Below, one piece after another: positions 38,246 through 47,219 of a stretch of 64,000 bases of DNA. The position numbers were made by a program, and so were the translations under genes. The notes under the pieces are model-generated. The model saw nothing but the letters and a program-made list of their open reading frames with translations, had not been told where the DNA came from and made no database searches. The number at the start of each line of letters is the position of its first letter. Position 1 is the first letter of the stretch. Source of the stretch: Nitrososphaeraceae archaeon (lineage in GTDB: Archaea; Thermoproteota; Nitrososphaeria; Nitrososphaerales; Nitrososphaeraceae); assembly GCA_016782225.1 (NCBI GenBank), contig JADDOW010000074.1, positions 1 through 64,000 on the forward strand, given 5' to 3'.

Positions 38246-38848
38246 ATGGATAAAAGATATATGATTTACATAAATAATAAAAATAAAAAATATTCCCCAG
38301 AGAACTACAAATATGTATTGATGCATGTTAGGTCTTTATTGAAAGATTTTTCTGATGTTTTGGTAAGAGACGTCAGAATTTCAAGCTATTTTATTGAAAT
38401 GGATGTAAGTATATACAATACCAAAGAAATCTTTGTTTCTCCGAAAATAACGGAAAAGTTAAATTCTGTTGGCTCTCTGTTGTTGTGTGATGACCTCTCT
38501 GAACCCAAATTCTGTTTAACTAAAGATTGTATAGTAAACCATGCAATTTATTTATTTAATTTAGAGCGATTCTGGAAATCTCATGAAGTATTAGAAGAAA
38601 TATGGAAAGAATCAACGGGATCAGAAAAACGGATTTTAAATGGCATCATATTGATAGATGCCGCGTTTGTCCATTACCAAAAAAATGAATTTGATGTTTT
38701 TATTTCTATCCTAAAACGATCAATAGAAAAGTTGCGTGGAAATTTGGGCATGTTTTATAATTTAAACTTAAATGAAATAAAAGAAAATTTGAATAATATA
38801 ATTGATAAAAAAAATCATCCTTACACCTTTAGAATTTCTGTATATTAA
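38246..38848 (+). CDS. DUF309 domain protein
   Basis: 200 residues from ATG 38246. The C-terminal half has the DUF309 helical core: HAIYLFNLERFWKSHEVLEE, LNGIILIDAAFVHYQKN, and a following amphipathic helix. The N-terminal ~90 residues form a separate alpha/beta region. Function unknown; the family occurs widely in archaea. It converges with the tRNA-Cys gene. Confidence 0.8.
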   Translation: MDKRYMIYINNKNKKYSPENYKYVLMHVRSLLKDFSDVLVRDVRISSYFIEMDVSIYNTKEIFVSPKITEKLNSVGSLLLCDDLSEPKFCLTKDCIVNHAIYLFNLERFWKSHEVLEEIWKESTGSEKRILNGIILIDAAFVHYQKNEFDVFISILKRSIEKLRGNLGMFYNLNLNEIKENLNNIIDKKNHPYTFRISVY

Positions 38849-38871
38849 AATAATTAATCATCAATGAGAGA

Positions 38872-38964
38872 GGTGGGGAAGGGATTCGAACCCTTATATA
38901 TTCGCTATCTGAATGGTATTTCCAAATTCTGCAGGCGAACGCATGGCCGCTCTGCCACCCCACC
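38872..38964 (-). tRNA. tRNA-Cys (GCA) with a 22-nt anticodon-loop intron
   Basis: Acceptor GGTGGGG/CCCCACC, D-stem GCA/TGC, anticodon stem TTCGC/GCGAA, T-arm AAGGG-TTCGAAT-CCCTT. Anticodon GCA after CT in the loop. Between bases 37 and 38 lies a 22-nt intron (38907-38928), the usual archaeal position. The mature tRNA is 71 nt plus the discriminator base, which is U (38871) as in all tRNA-Cys. CCA is not encoded. Confidence 0.9.
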
Positions 38965-39037
38965 AATAAGAAATTTCAGTTATTTGAAAACTTATATTTC
39001 TTTTGCAATTGCCCGTTTTTTTAATTTATTTTTATGC

Positions 39038-39259
39038 TTATCTTTGATAGTTTTTCGCGGCGAGAATGATGTCTTCAGTTTTTATTGTTTTTCTGCCTGC
39101 ATGAAATGCAAGATCGACAGCCTGTTTTGCTATATTTTCACCTATTCTTTCTAATATTTTTCTTAATTCATTTGCTGCATCATCACTAACCCTTTCTGCA
39201 CCAAATTTTTTTATTATTCTGATTGTGGAAGCTAATGCTATTTCAGATTCGGAAGACAT
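39038..39259 (-). CDS. archaeal histone
   Basis: 73 residues with one histone fold: short helix ALASTIRIIKKFG, long helix DDAANELRKILERIGENIAKQ and final helix RKTIKTEDIILAAKNY. It dimerises and wraps DNA; no tails are present. A TATA-like ATTTAAATAA at 39281-39290 is 26 nt before ATG 39259 and supports this start over 39268. Confidence 0.95.
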   Translation of the reverse strand: MSSESEIALASTIRIIKKFGAERVSDDAANELRKILERIGENIAKQAVDLAFHAGRKTIKTEDIILAAKNYQR

Positions 39260-39280
39260 TTGATACAATTTATTTTTCTT

Positions 39281-39290
39281 ATTTAAATAA
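39281..39290 (-). promoter_or_regulatory. TATA-like box of the histone gene
   Basis: ATTTAAATAA (plus-strand reading) centred about 26 nt upstream of the histone ATG at 39259. Confidence 0.5.
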
Positions 39291-39376
39291 TTTGCTCATT
39301 GTGTTTAACTTTCTGTTATGTTTTTATTTTGAAATTTTTCCATTCATTATTATATCTATAAATTCAAAAATACATA

Positions 39377-40153
39377 ATGTGTTTTGTAGACTCTCATATT
39401 CATCTTTCTGATAGTGCATATGATGAATATTTGATGTTGATGATTGGAATTATAAATAATTTAAAAATTCGGGTATATTCGGTATCAGAGGATTTAGAAT
39501 CATCTGTCAAAAATTTAAATATAAAAAAAAAATATTTTGTAAATTCTGAATCGTTTAAAGCGTTTGTTGGCATTCACCCTCAACATGCTTCTGCTAAACT
39601 GTTGGAATCTTTCAATGATTTTTTTTTACGCAATACAGAAAGCGTAGATGGAATAGGCGAGATTGGTCTTGATCCAGCATACACCACTAACAATGGCTCG
39701 AATACAATTGAATCTCAAAGGACTGTTTTTAGTCAAATGCTATCTATAGCTGAAAAAATTAACAAACCTGTTTCAATACATTCGAGAAGATCTTTGAAAG
39801 AGGTATTGGATATCTTACCCTCCTATCGGTTAAAGAGAGTTGTTTTCCATTGGTATGACGGAAACAAAAGTTTCTTGAAGAAAATTAATGAATTTGGTTA
39901 TTATGTGTCTTTTGGTCCCTACTTGCTATATTCAGAGGATAAGAAGACTTTATTGACTAAATCGGATTTATCCTTGTTATTATTGGAAACTGATGGTCCT
40001 GTATCCTACAGGCACTGTTTTAATAATTCTGTTACATCTCCAATATTTATAATAAGCTTGCTTAATTTTGTTTCAACTGTTCTTAAAAAAAACTTCAATG
40101 ATGTGTCTGAGAAAATTTTTAGGAACTCGGTTGACTTTTTAAATACCAAATAG
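39377..40153 (+). CDS. TatD-like metal-dependent DNase/hydrolase
   Basis: 258 residues. FVDSHIHLSD carries the HxH motif at the first strand, GIHPQHA and GIGEIGLD follow, then SIHSRR, VFHWYDG and LLLETDGP, all in TatD order. Family enzymes degrade DNA or hydrolyse deoxynucleoside ester bonds with divalent metals. It diverges from the histone gene with about 115 nt between them. Confidence 0.85.
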   Translation: MCFVDSHIHLSDSAYDEYLMLMIGIINNLKIRVYSVSEDLESSVKNLNIKKKYFVNSESFKAFVGIHPQHASAKLLESFNDFFLRNTESVDGIGEIGLDPAYTTNNGSNTIESQRTVFSQMLSIAEKINKPVSIHSRRSLKEVLDILPSYRLKRVVFHWYDGNKSFLKKINEFGYYVSFGPYLLYSEDKKTLLTKSDLSLLLLETDGPVSYRHCFNNSVTSPIFIISLLNFVSTVLKKNFNDVSEKIFRNSVDFLNTK

Positions 40154-40223
40154 TATTACTTTGCTATTTCAAAAAAACTTTTCAAAATAAAAGATAAAAT
40201 ACCTTTGCTTTTTTCCTAATGTT

Positions 40224-40463
40224 GTGGATAGAGTTAAACGCATGTCTAATGAATTATTAGAACGTTTTCCAGACAAGTTTACAATTGATTTTAATGAAAA
40301 TAAGGAAGCAATTAAAAATTATGCACAGGTGCGTTCTAAAGAATTAAGAAACAAGATTGCCGGTTATATTACCTCCGTGGTTAATAGAAACTTGGCCCAA
40401 CAAAACGCTTCTATGGCTTATTCTGAAGATGTTTTAGAATCAACAAAAGAATCTAGAGAATAA
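40224..40463 (+). CDS. rps17e: ribosomal protein eS17
   Basis: 79 residues from GTG. VKRMSNELLERFPDKF followed by FNENKEAIKNYAQVRSKELR is the hallmark of the archaeal/eukaryotic small-subunit protein eS17; the C-terminal half is short as in archaea. Downstream genes follow 2 nt (ubiquitin-like modifier) and about 80 nt (KH protein) later. Confidence 0.92.
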   Translation: MDRVKRMSNELLERFPDKFTIDFNENKEAIKNYAQVRSKELRNKIAGYITSVVNRNLAQQNASMAYSEDVLESTKESRE

Positions 40464-40465
40464 TA

Positions 40466-40720
40466 TTGATAAAAATCAACTTGTTGGGTGGCATAAAAAA
40501 ATCTATAGGGCAGTCAAATTTACAAATAAATGAAGAATCCGCCAGTATAAATGGAATTATCTCTTATTTGGAAAGCAATTATTATTCAAATAACAAAATA
40601 AACGAAAGGGACATAATGGTAGCTATCAATGGGATTGAATCTTCTGTATTGGGTGGCTATAATGCAAAAGTCTCTTCAGGGGACACTGTGACTATTCTGT
40701 CAATTGTTCATGGCGGTTAA
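40466..40720 (+). CDS. MoaD/ThiS ubiquitin-like small modifier
   Basis: 84 residues from TTG, 2 nt after the eS17 stop. Beta-grasp pattern (IKINLLGGIKKS, IMVAINGIES, GDTVTILSIVHGG) with the exposed C-terminal Gly-Gly that E1-like enzymes adenylate. It may be a sulfur carrier (molybdopterin, thiamine, tRNA thiolation) or a SAMP-type protein modifier. No E1, MoaE or thiazole gene is adjacent to settle which. Confidence 0.85.
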   Translation: MIKINLLGGIKKSIGQSNLQINEESASINGIISYLESNYYSNNKINERDIMVAINGIESSVLGGYNAKVSSGDTVTILSIVHGG

Positions 40721-40800
40721 ATTAGTTTATTTGGGCATTGCTTATTAGTATTTCTTTTAGGTATTGAAATATATTTAATTTATTTTAATGATTATTTATT

Positions 40801-41385
40801 GTGACTTTTAACGGAATTTTTAAGGTAATTAAGGTTTCAAAAGATAGAGTTGGCGTTATAGTCGGTAAAAAGGGCTCTGTAAAGTCTGAAATAGAATCCA
40901 AATGTAATGTACGTCTTGAAATAGATGGTGAATCTGGTGACGTCAGTATTGGATTTAAAAATAATGCCTCATCTATTGAAATTGGAGTTTTTAAAGCCTC
41001 TGAAATAATAATGGCTATTTCAAAAGGATTTTCACCCGATAGGGCCTATAGTTTGTTAAATGAGGATAATGTACTTCAGTTGATTGATCTGCGAGAGTAT
41101 TCGGGAAAATCCACCAGTTCTCTTGATCGAATAAAATCTCGGATAATAGGACAGAGCGGAAAATCTAGGAGAAACATTGAGGACTTTACTGGTGCTTATT
41201 TATCAATATATGGTCATTTTGTAGGATTTATCGGAAATTATGAAGAAGCCTCTTTGGCCCTTGATGCTGTTACCATGCTGTGTAAGGGAAGTTCTCATAA
41301 ATCGGTTTATCATATGCTTGAAGAATATAGGAGAAAGAAAAAACTAGAAAAAATGGATCTTTGGGAAAAAAACGACATTCAATAG
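40801..41385 (+). CDS. KH-domain RNA-binding protein, Dim2/Pno1-like
   Basis: 194 residues from GTG. Two KH units: residues ~1-75 with GVIVGKKGSVKSEIE (GxxG loop) and ~95-170 with RIIGQSGKSRRNIEDFTG. The layout matches archaeal Dim2/Pno1 homologues involved in 16S rRNA maturation with aIF2/Rio1. Its position next to eS17 fits a ribosome-assembly role. Confidence 0.88.
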   Translation: MTFNGIFKVIKVSKDRVGVIVGKKGSVKSEIESKCNVRLEIDGESGDVSIGFKNNASSIEIGVFKASEIIMAISKGFSPDRAYSLLNEDNVLQLIDLREYSGKSTSSLDRIKSRIIGQSGKSRRNIEDFTGAYLSIYGHFVGFIGNYEEASLALDAVTMLCKGSSHKSVYHMLEEYRRKKKLEKMDLWEKNDIQ

Positions 41386-41486
41386 TCAAATGCATGATGA
41401 ATGGCGGACGACTAACATCCGCTTTCACTTTTTATTTTTCATCTTTTTCGCAGCTTGATTATTATGGTACTAATAATTATTAAATT

Positions 41487-41759
41487 ATGGAATTGGACAA
41501 AGATCATGAGGATTATGTCAGCAATGATTCAAAAAAGGGCAATAAAATTGATAAATCTACATTTTACTATTTGAGTACAATCGTAGCATTGGTTATGACT
41601 ATACCTGGCATCATAACCCTTATCACTATGCGATTTTATACTGATAGCCCTATTTTACAATTAAGTATAACTTCTTTTGTTTTTTTAATAAGCTTGATTT
41701 TTTCTATCAAAATAGCTAAACTATTATCTATAAGAGTTGAACACAAACAACTCAAATAA
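41487..41759 (+). CDS. small two-helix membrane protein (90 aa)
   Basis: A charged N-terminus (~25 residues) precedes two membrane segments (STIVALVMTIPGIITLITM and LQLSITSFVFLISLIFSI) and a short basic tail. It converges with ubiX. No family recognised; composition and start context are convincing for a real gene. Confidence 0.6.
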   Translation: MELDKDHEDYVSNDSKKGNKIDKSTFYYLSTIVALVMTIPGIITLITMRFYTDSPILQLSITSFVFLISLIFSIKIAKLLSIRVEHKQLK

Positions 41760-41811
41760 CGACATAACTACTTTTTTATTGATCTGTTGGTTTTCAATTG
41801 ATTTTTTAGTT

Positions 41812-42387
41812 TTATGCTTTGCTGTTGTCCCATCTTTTAAAAGCTTCATTGCTTATGTCAAATTGATCTAAAGTTTTACCTACAATGTGTAAAACTAGAT
41901 CATTTACTGTTTTTGGTCTGTGATAAAAGCCTGGCATGGCAGGCAAAATGATGACTCCTATTTTTGCAAGTTTTAGCATATTCGATAAATGAATCTGCGA
42001 TAATGGTGTTTCCCGGGGTACAATAACCAGTTTTCTATTCTCCTTAATTGTAACTGAAGCTGCTCTTGAAATTAAGTTGTCATCATATCCATTTGCTATG
42101 CTTGATAACGTTTTCATACTGCATGGAATTATTATCATTCCGCTTGTCTTAAAAGAGCCACTTGAAATTGACGCTGCCATATTGTTTTCTTCATACTCAT
42201 AGGCTGCTAATTCTTTTATTTTTGAGATATTCTCATCAGTTTCGATTTCTATGTTTTTTTCTGCCCATTTACTTAACACTACATGAGTTTCAATCTCCAA
42301 CTTATTGAGAAAGTATAGCAATTTTATCCCGTAAATTACTCCGGAACTCCCTGTAATGCCGACTACTATTTTGAGTTTTTTCTCCAT
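41812..42387 (-). CDS. ubiX: flavin prenyltransferase UbiX
   Basis: Makes prenylated FMN, the cofactor of UbiD decarboxylases. 191 residues: VGITGSSGVIYG FMN loop, GMIIIPCSMKTLSSIANGY, RKLVIVPRETPLS and ILPAMPGFYHRP. All family motifs are intact. No ubiD lies in the window, so its partner must be elsewhere. ATG 42387 starts 8 nt from the divergent kinase frame's earliest start. Confidence 0.92.
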   Translation of the reverse strand: MEKKLKIVVGITGSSGVIYGIKLLYFLNKLEIETHVVLSKWAEKNIEIETDENISKIKELAAYEYEENNMAASISSGSFKTSGMIIIPCSMKTLSSIANGYDDNLISRAASVTIKENRKLVIVPRETPLSQIHLSNMLKLAKIGVIILPAMPGFYHRPKTVNDLVLHIVGKTLDQFDISNEAFKRWDNSKA

Positions 42388-42446
42388 CTAAGTGTTTGAT
42401 ATCTCAATTCCAATATTTTATATTTAATACTTTAATTTTTTTATAT

Positions 42447-43358
42447 GTGTTAACAGTCTTTGGTTCAATAGCTCTAGATACGACTAGAACTCCATTTCAA
42501 ACAAAAGAACGTATATTGGGAGGTGCTGCTACCTATGCTTCACTGTCTGGGTCCTTTTTTGTGCCTGCATCACTCATTGGTATAGTGGGGTATGATTTTC
42601 CTCAAAGTTATCAAACTCTTTTAGAAAACAAGGTAGATACAAAGGGTTTGATAAAACATGCCGAAAAAAAGACTTTTTTTTATGACTCCTCTTTTGATTA
42701 TGATTTGTCTCATAGGACTACTAATAAAACCGAATTGAATGTAATAGAGAACTTTGAGCCTATGGTGCCTATGGAGTATGCCAATTCAAAATTTGTCTAT
42801 CTTGCTAATAATGATCCAGATCAAAATTTAAAGATATTAAAAAAATTTGATCGCCCCGAATTGGTTGTTTGTGATACTATTGAATATTGGATTCGAGAGA
42901 AAAAAAATTCTGTGATATCCATGATGGAGAAAACTCATGGTGTAATAATCAACGATCAGGAGGCGAGATTATTATGCGATTTGCCAAACCTGATTAAATG
43001 CGGAAAACAAATTCTATCATGGGGACCTAGTTTTGTTATTATAAAAAAAGGAGAACACGGTGTTCTTTTCTTTTGCAATGACGACGTTTTTCCAATTCCT
43101 GGATATCCTATAGAAGATATTGTAGACCCGACAGGCGCTGGTGACTCGTTTGCAGGCGGTTTTATGGGATATCTTATTTCCAAATACCAAAAAAACTTTT
43201 TCGATAATATTGATATGGTTAAGGAATCCATCCTGTTTGGAAATATTATGGGCACGTTTGCAATAGAGGATTTTGGAATCAATAAATTAGTTAATATTGG
43301 CATCAACGATATTATGGATAGAAATAAGAGGTATAGGAATTTGTTATCGTTGGGTTGA
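42447..43358 (+). CDS. PfkB-family sugar/nucleoside kinase
   Basis: 303 residues from GTG 42447, chosen because the conserved first strand (VFGSIALD) follows immediately and the upstream 17 codons look non-coding. RILGGAATYASLSGSFF is the substrate motif and DPTGAGDSFAGGFMGYL the ATP/anion-hole signature with catalytic Asp. Substrate cannot be assigned; adenosine, ribose or inosine kinases are all in this family. Confidence 0.85.
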   Translation: MLTVFGSIALDTTRTPFQTKERILGGAATYASLSGSFFVPASLIGIVGYDFPQSYQTLLENKVDTKGLIKHAEKKTFFYDSSFDYDLSHRTTNKTELNVIENFEPMVPMEYANSKFVYLANNDPDQNLKILKKFDRPELVVCDTIEYWIREKKNSVISMMEKTHGVIINDQEARLLCDLPNLIKCGKQILSWGPSFVIIKKGEHGVLFFCNDDVFPIPGYPIEDIVDPTGAGDSFAGGFMGYLISKYQKNFFDNIDMVKESILFGNIMGTFAIEDFGINKLVNIGINDIMDRNKRYRNLLSLG

Positions 43359-43416
43359 TTTTTTATTTGGAAGATATATAATCATCTTTATGCTAATAGA
43401 TATGATCTCAAAATAA

Positions 43417-44007
43417 ATGAAAATTTTGATCATTGATAATTATGATTCATTTGTTTACAATATTGCCCAAATGATGGGCCTTCTTAATACAACTCCTTTT
43501 GTAGAAAGAAATGATAAGATTACTTTAAAAGATATTTTGAAGATGAATCCAGATGCAATTGTTATATCGCCTGGACCTGGACACCCAAAGTTTAAAAAGG
43601 ATTTTGGAATTTGCAGTAACGTAATAACACAATTAGGACCTAAATTTCCAATCTTAGGAATTTGTTTAGGCCATCAAGGAATAGTTCATGCGTATGGCGG
43701 AAAAGTTAAAAGGGCAATAAAAATTAAACATGGTAAGACTAGTGTGATTGAATATTACTCAAACTCTAGTTTATTTGAAAACGTCAATAATCCATTTACT
43801 GCTACTAGGTATCATTCTCTGGTAGCAGATAATGAGACTCTCCCTAAATGCTTAAAGATAACGTCAAAATCTTTAGATGATGCTGAAATAATGGGGATTA
43901 GACATGAAAAGTACATGATAGAGGGGATTCAATTTCATCCCGAATCCATCTTAACTGGAGAAGGAAAAAAAATTTTATCGAATTTTATCAACGTGATAAA
44001 AAAATGA
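43417..44007 (+). CDS. trpG: anthranilate synthase glutamine amidotransferase subunit
   Basis: 196 residues. DNYDSFVYNIAQ start, SPGPGHP oxyanion region, catalytic Cys in GICLGHQG, and the GIQFHPESILT His/Glu. TrpG/PabA family; the overlap (ATGA) with trpD supports tryptophan over folate synthesis. The TrpE partner is not in this window. Confidence 0.92.
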   Translation: MKILIIDNYDSFVYNIAQMMGLLNTTPFVERNDKITLKDILKMNPDAIVISPGPGHPKFKKDFGICSNVITQLGPKFPILGICLGHQGIVHAYGGKVKRAIKIKHGKTSVIEYYSNSSLFENVNNPFTATRYHSLVADNETLPKCLKITSKSLDDAEIMGIRHEKYMIEGIQFHPESILTGEGKKILSNFINVIKK

Positions 44008-45122
44008 ACACAAACAATCAAAGCTTCGGTTACCCTGACCGATACCAAAATCAAAATCACTACATATTGAAAAAATTATCGGAAAAAAAGAATCTAACTA
44101 TCAAAGAAGTTTTTGATGTCGTTTCTGATATTCTCGATGGTAGTTGTTCTGATGTGTTTATTTCGGCTTTTTTGATGTCCTTATTGTTAAAAGGCGAAAG
44201 TCTGGATGAGATTAGTGGAACGGTAAAAGCTATAAAATCTAAATCCATTAAAATTTCGCCATCTGTCAATCTACCTATTATAGACAATTGTGGAACTGGG
44301 GGAGATTTTTTAAACACTTTTAATATAAGCACTGCCTCGGCCCTTGTAGCCAGTTCCTGTAGTGGAGTTGCAGTTGCTAAGCATGGTAATCGATCTTCTT
44401 CAAGCTTGTGCGGAAGTGCAGATTTTTTTGATCATCTCGGTTATGATCTGGATATCGAACCTACATCGATTGCTCAATCTGTCGATACACTTGGTTTTGG
44501 TTTTATCTTTGCCCCAAAGTTTAATCCCGGTTTGAGAAATGCCTCAAAGGTGAGGAAGGAACTGGGTTTACGTACAATTTTCAATAAGGTAGGTCCATTG
44601 TGCAATCCATGTACAAATTTATATGGTCAAATTATAGGAGTCTCCGACCCTAGTCTATTGGATATAATCCCACAGGTGATTCCTATTTTGGGTTTGAAAA
44701 ATGCTATGATTGTTCATTCGCATGACGGGATGGATGAATTATCTACTAGCAGTAAAAATACTGTGATTTGTGTGTCTTTGCAGGACGGGGACTATTCTTT
44801 TAACAAAACTGTTGTTGAGCCCTCTGATTTTGGAATGCCAAAATCTACTCTGAATGAACTTGCTGTAAAAGATAAATTGCAGTCCATAACGGAAACAATG
44901 CGTGTAATATATGGGATTAGATCAAACAAATCCAGAGAAAACATTGTGTTGCTAAATAGTGCTGCAATATTGTTAATTGGGAACATAGTTGATTCATTTA
45001 AAGATGGCCTGTCCATTGTAAAGCAGTCTTTAGATGATGGTGGTCCCCAAAAAAAACTAAGGAGTCTTATAAATAAATATGGTGATATTTCCAAACTTGA
45101 TGAAGCAGAGAGATTACTCTAA
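44004..45122 (+). CDS. trpD: anthranilate phosphoribosyltransferase
   Basis: Joins anthranilate to PRPP. 372 residues: helical N-terminal domain, NCGTGGDFLNTFNISTA PRPP loop, KHGNRSSSSLCGSADFF, and FAPKFNPGLRNASKVRKELGLRTIFNKVGPLCNP split across the active site. It overlaps trpG by 4 nt. The 3' end overlaps the convergent rlmE gene by 9 nt. Confidence 0.94.
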   Translation: MNTNNQSFGYPDRYQNQNHYILKKLSEKKNLTIKEVFDVVSDILDGSCSDVFISAFLMSLLLKGESLDEISGTVKAIKSKSIKISPSVNLPIIDNCGTGGDFLNTFNISTASALVASSCSGVAVAKHGNRSSSSLCGSADFFDHLGYDLDIEPTSIAQSVDTLGFGFIFAPKFNPGLRNASKVRKELGLRTIFNKVGPLCNPCTNLYGQIIGVSDPSLLDIIPQVIPILGLKNAMIVHSHDGMDELSTSSKNTVICVSLQDGDYSFNKTVVEPSDFGMPKSTLNELAVKDKLQSITETMRVIYGIRSNKSRENIVLLNSAAILLIGNIVDSFKDGLSIVKQSLDDGGPQKKLRSLINKYGDISKLDEAERLL

Positions 45123-45764
45123 TGCTTTATAGTTTGAATTTAGGTATTGGTTATTCTGATTTGTAGTTGTTCTTTTTTTGTATCTTTTACATAGCACGTA
45201 TATTTCACTGCTTTGTTTTCTGCTTGCATCGGGTTTTGTTATGATTACGTTTAGAAAAAATTCTTTTAGATAGTTTATAAATTCTGCAGTGTCTTCCCCC
45301 TGAAATACCTTGTACAGCGCATAACCGTTTTCTTTCAATACTGTTTTTGTGAATTCTAGTGCTTTTCTAGTCAAATCTATTTGTTTTATGTGATCCATCT
45401 CCCACAGGCCCGATACGTTTGGGGCTAAATCTGAAAGCACTACATCTGCATTTCCACCTATCAGGTTGATTAATTTGGATATATCTTTTTCTTCTTCTAT
45501 GCTTCCAACAATTGTAATTACATTTGGAATCGGTTCGATTTCTTTCAGATCTATTCCAATAACTGTTCCCTTTGGACCGGTTATTTTTGAGGCAAGCTGC
45601 AGCCATCCGCCTGGGGCTGCGCCTATATCTATAACTTTCATTCCTTCTTTTAGAAAATGATGTGATTTGTTTAACTGAGATAATTTGTATACCGCACGAC
45701 TTCTATACATATTTTCTTTTGCAAGTTTTCTATATTGATCTCTACGTGCATCGGATAATTTCAT
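45114..45764 (-). CDS. RlmE/FtsJ-type 2'-O-methyltransferase
   Basis: 216 residues. Methylates ribose 2'-O of rRNA (or tRNA) with SAM. SRAVYKLSQLNKSHHFL start, IDIGAAPGGWLQLAS SAM loop, VVLSDLAPNVSG and a late Lys (ALYKVFQGE) give the K-D-K-E tetrad. The C-terminal ~15 residues are basic and Asn-rich. Convergent overlap with trpD suggests tight packing rather than functional linkage. Confidence 0.9.
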   Translation of the reverse strand: MKLSDARRDQYRKLAKENMYRSRAVYKLSQLNKSHHFLKEGMKVIDIGAAPGGWLQLASKITGPKGTVIGIDLKEIEPIPNVITIVGSIEEEKDISKLINLIGGNADVVLSDLAPNVSGLWEMDHIKQIDLTRKALEFTKTVLKENGYALYKVFQGEDTAEFINYLKEFFLNVIITKPDASRKQSSEIYVLCKRYKKRTTTNQNNQYLNSNYKALE

Positions 45765-45859
45765 CTAGACTCTCTTTGTTTGGTTATTGCATAATCTAAA
45801 TAATATTGTTTATGTTATTTGGTTGTTCTAGAAATGTTTTTTATGGGCATGAAAAATTT

Positions 45860-46393
45860 ATGGATATGGATAAAGGTCGTATTCAAAGCCTTATTAAAGA
45901 TTATCCTGATTTTCCAAAACAAGGTATTCTATTTAGAGATCTCACTCCTGTATTTAGGGATGGCCACTCACTAGCCTTTTTAGGCGAATATTTCTATGAA
46001 AATTTTAAAAATACCAATATGGATTATGTGGCTGGAATCGAAGCTCGTGGATTTGTTTTGTCTACAGTCTTAGGTTTGAAATTTAACCGTGGTGTACTTA
46101 TGATAAGAAAAGCAGGAAAACTACCTGGTAATACAGTAAAACAAACATATGAGATAGAATACGGTAACGCAGTAATGGAGTTACAGCATGAATCCATTAA
46201 AAAAAACGACGATATATTGATTGCTGATGATTTGTTGGCTACCGGCGGAACAGCCTTTGCTGCAGCAAAACTGATTGAAGAACTAGGTGGTAATGTAATT
46301 GGATTTGCATTTGTCGTGGAGTTATCTGCACTTGGGGGCGGAAAATTATTGCGAGAGAAAGGCTATTCTGTGCATTCAATGGTGGTTTATTAA
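45860..46393 (+). CDS. apt: adenine phosphoribosyltransferase
   Basis: Salvages adenine to AMP with PRPP. From ATG 45860: YPDFPKQGILFRDLTPVF, VAGIEARGFVLSTVLG and the PRPP loop DILIADDLLATGGTAFAA. About 177 residues, normal for Apt. An upstream in-frame start at 45806 adds poor sequence. The TAA touches the ATG of the MTA phosphorylase gene; that enzyme releases adenine, Apt's substrate. Confidence 0.92.
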   Translation: MDMDKGRIQSLIKDYPDFPKQGILFRDLTPVFRDGHSLAFLGEYFYENFKNTNMDYVAGIEARGFVLSTVLGLKFNRGVLMIRKAGKLPGNTVKQTYEIEYGNAVMELQHESIKKNDDILIADDLLATGGTAFAAAKLIEELGGNVIGFAFVVELSALGGGKLLREKGYSVHSMVVY

Positions 46394-47206
46394 ATGTATA
46401 AAAAGGAAGATAATGGCGCAGTCGAGATTGCAATAATCGGTGGAACTGGGATATATGATAATGATTTATTTCGGGAGGAAAAAACAATTAAATCTCATAC
46501 ACCTTATGGCCCTCCATCGGATTCTATAACTGTGGGTATGTTCGGTGAAAGAAAAATCGCATTTCTTCCGCGACATGGAAAAGGCCATAGAATCCCTCCC
46601 CATATGATAAATTATCGAGCTAATATATGGGCTTTAAAGGATTTGGGCGTAAGAAGAATAATTGCACCTTCTGCGGTAGGTAGCCTAAACTATAGTTATG
46701 CTCCTGGAGATATAATGTTGCCTGATCAATTTATTGATTTTACAAAGAATCGAAATTATTCATTCTTTGATGGTTCCCAAGCATGTCACATATCAATGGC
46801 CGATCCTTTTTGTAATGATTTAAGAAGAACTGCTAATAAATGCATAAATGATCTTGGCATTAAATTTCATGATAAAGGAACCTATGTTTGTATTGAAGGA
46901 CCACGATTTTCAACCCGATCGGAATCTAAAATGTTTAGGGATGTCTATCATGCAGATATTATAGGAATGACTTTGATTCCAGAATGTATTCTTGCACGAG
47001 AAAGTGAAATTTGTTATTTGTCTATTTCAACAATAACTGATTATGATGTTTGGGCAGAACAACCTGTATCCTCCAAAGATGTTATTGAAATATTGCAAAA
47101 GAATGCAGACACTACCAGAACAATAATCTCCAAATTAATACCGTTGATCTCTAATGACAGAAATGATTGTTCCTGTGGTTCTGCATTGGATGAGGCATTA
47201 CTATAA
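46394..47206 (+). CDS. mtnP: S-methyl-5'-thioadenosine phosphorylase
   Basis: Cleaves methylthioadenosine (from polyamine synthesis) to adenine plus methylthioribose-1-phosphate. 270 residues: IIGGTGIYD, FLPRHGKGHRIPPHMINYRAN (phosphate and substrate loop), then IEGPRFSTRSES and GMTLIPECILARE. Start codon directly follows the apt stop, so the two enzymes form one salvage unit that returns adenine to AMP. Confidence 0.93.
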   Translation: MYKKEDNGAVEIAIIGGTGIYDNDLFREEKTIKSHTPYGPPSDSITVGMFGERKIAFLPRHGKGHRIPPHMINYRANIWALKDLGVRRIIAPSAVGSLNYSYAPGDIMLPDQFIDFTKNRNYSFFDGSQACHISMADPFCNDLRRTANKCINDLGIKFHDKGTYVCIEGPRFSTRSESKMFRDVYHADIIGMTLIPECILARESEICYLSISTITDYDVWAEQPVSSKDVIEILQKNADTTRTIISKLIPLISNDRNDCSCGSALDEALL

Positions 47207-47219
47207 TCAGTGATGTCAT

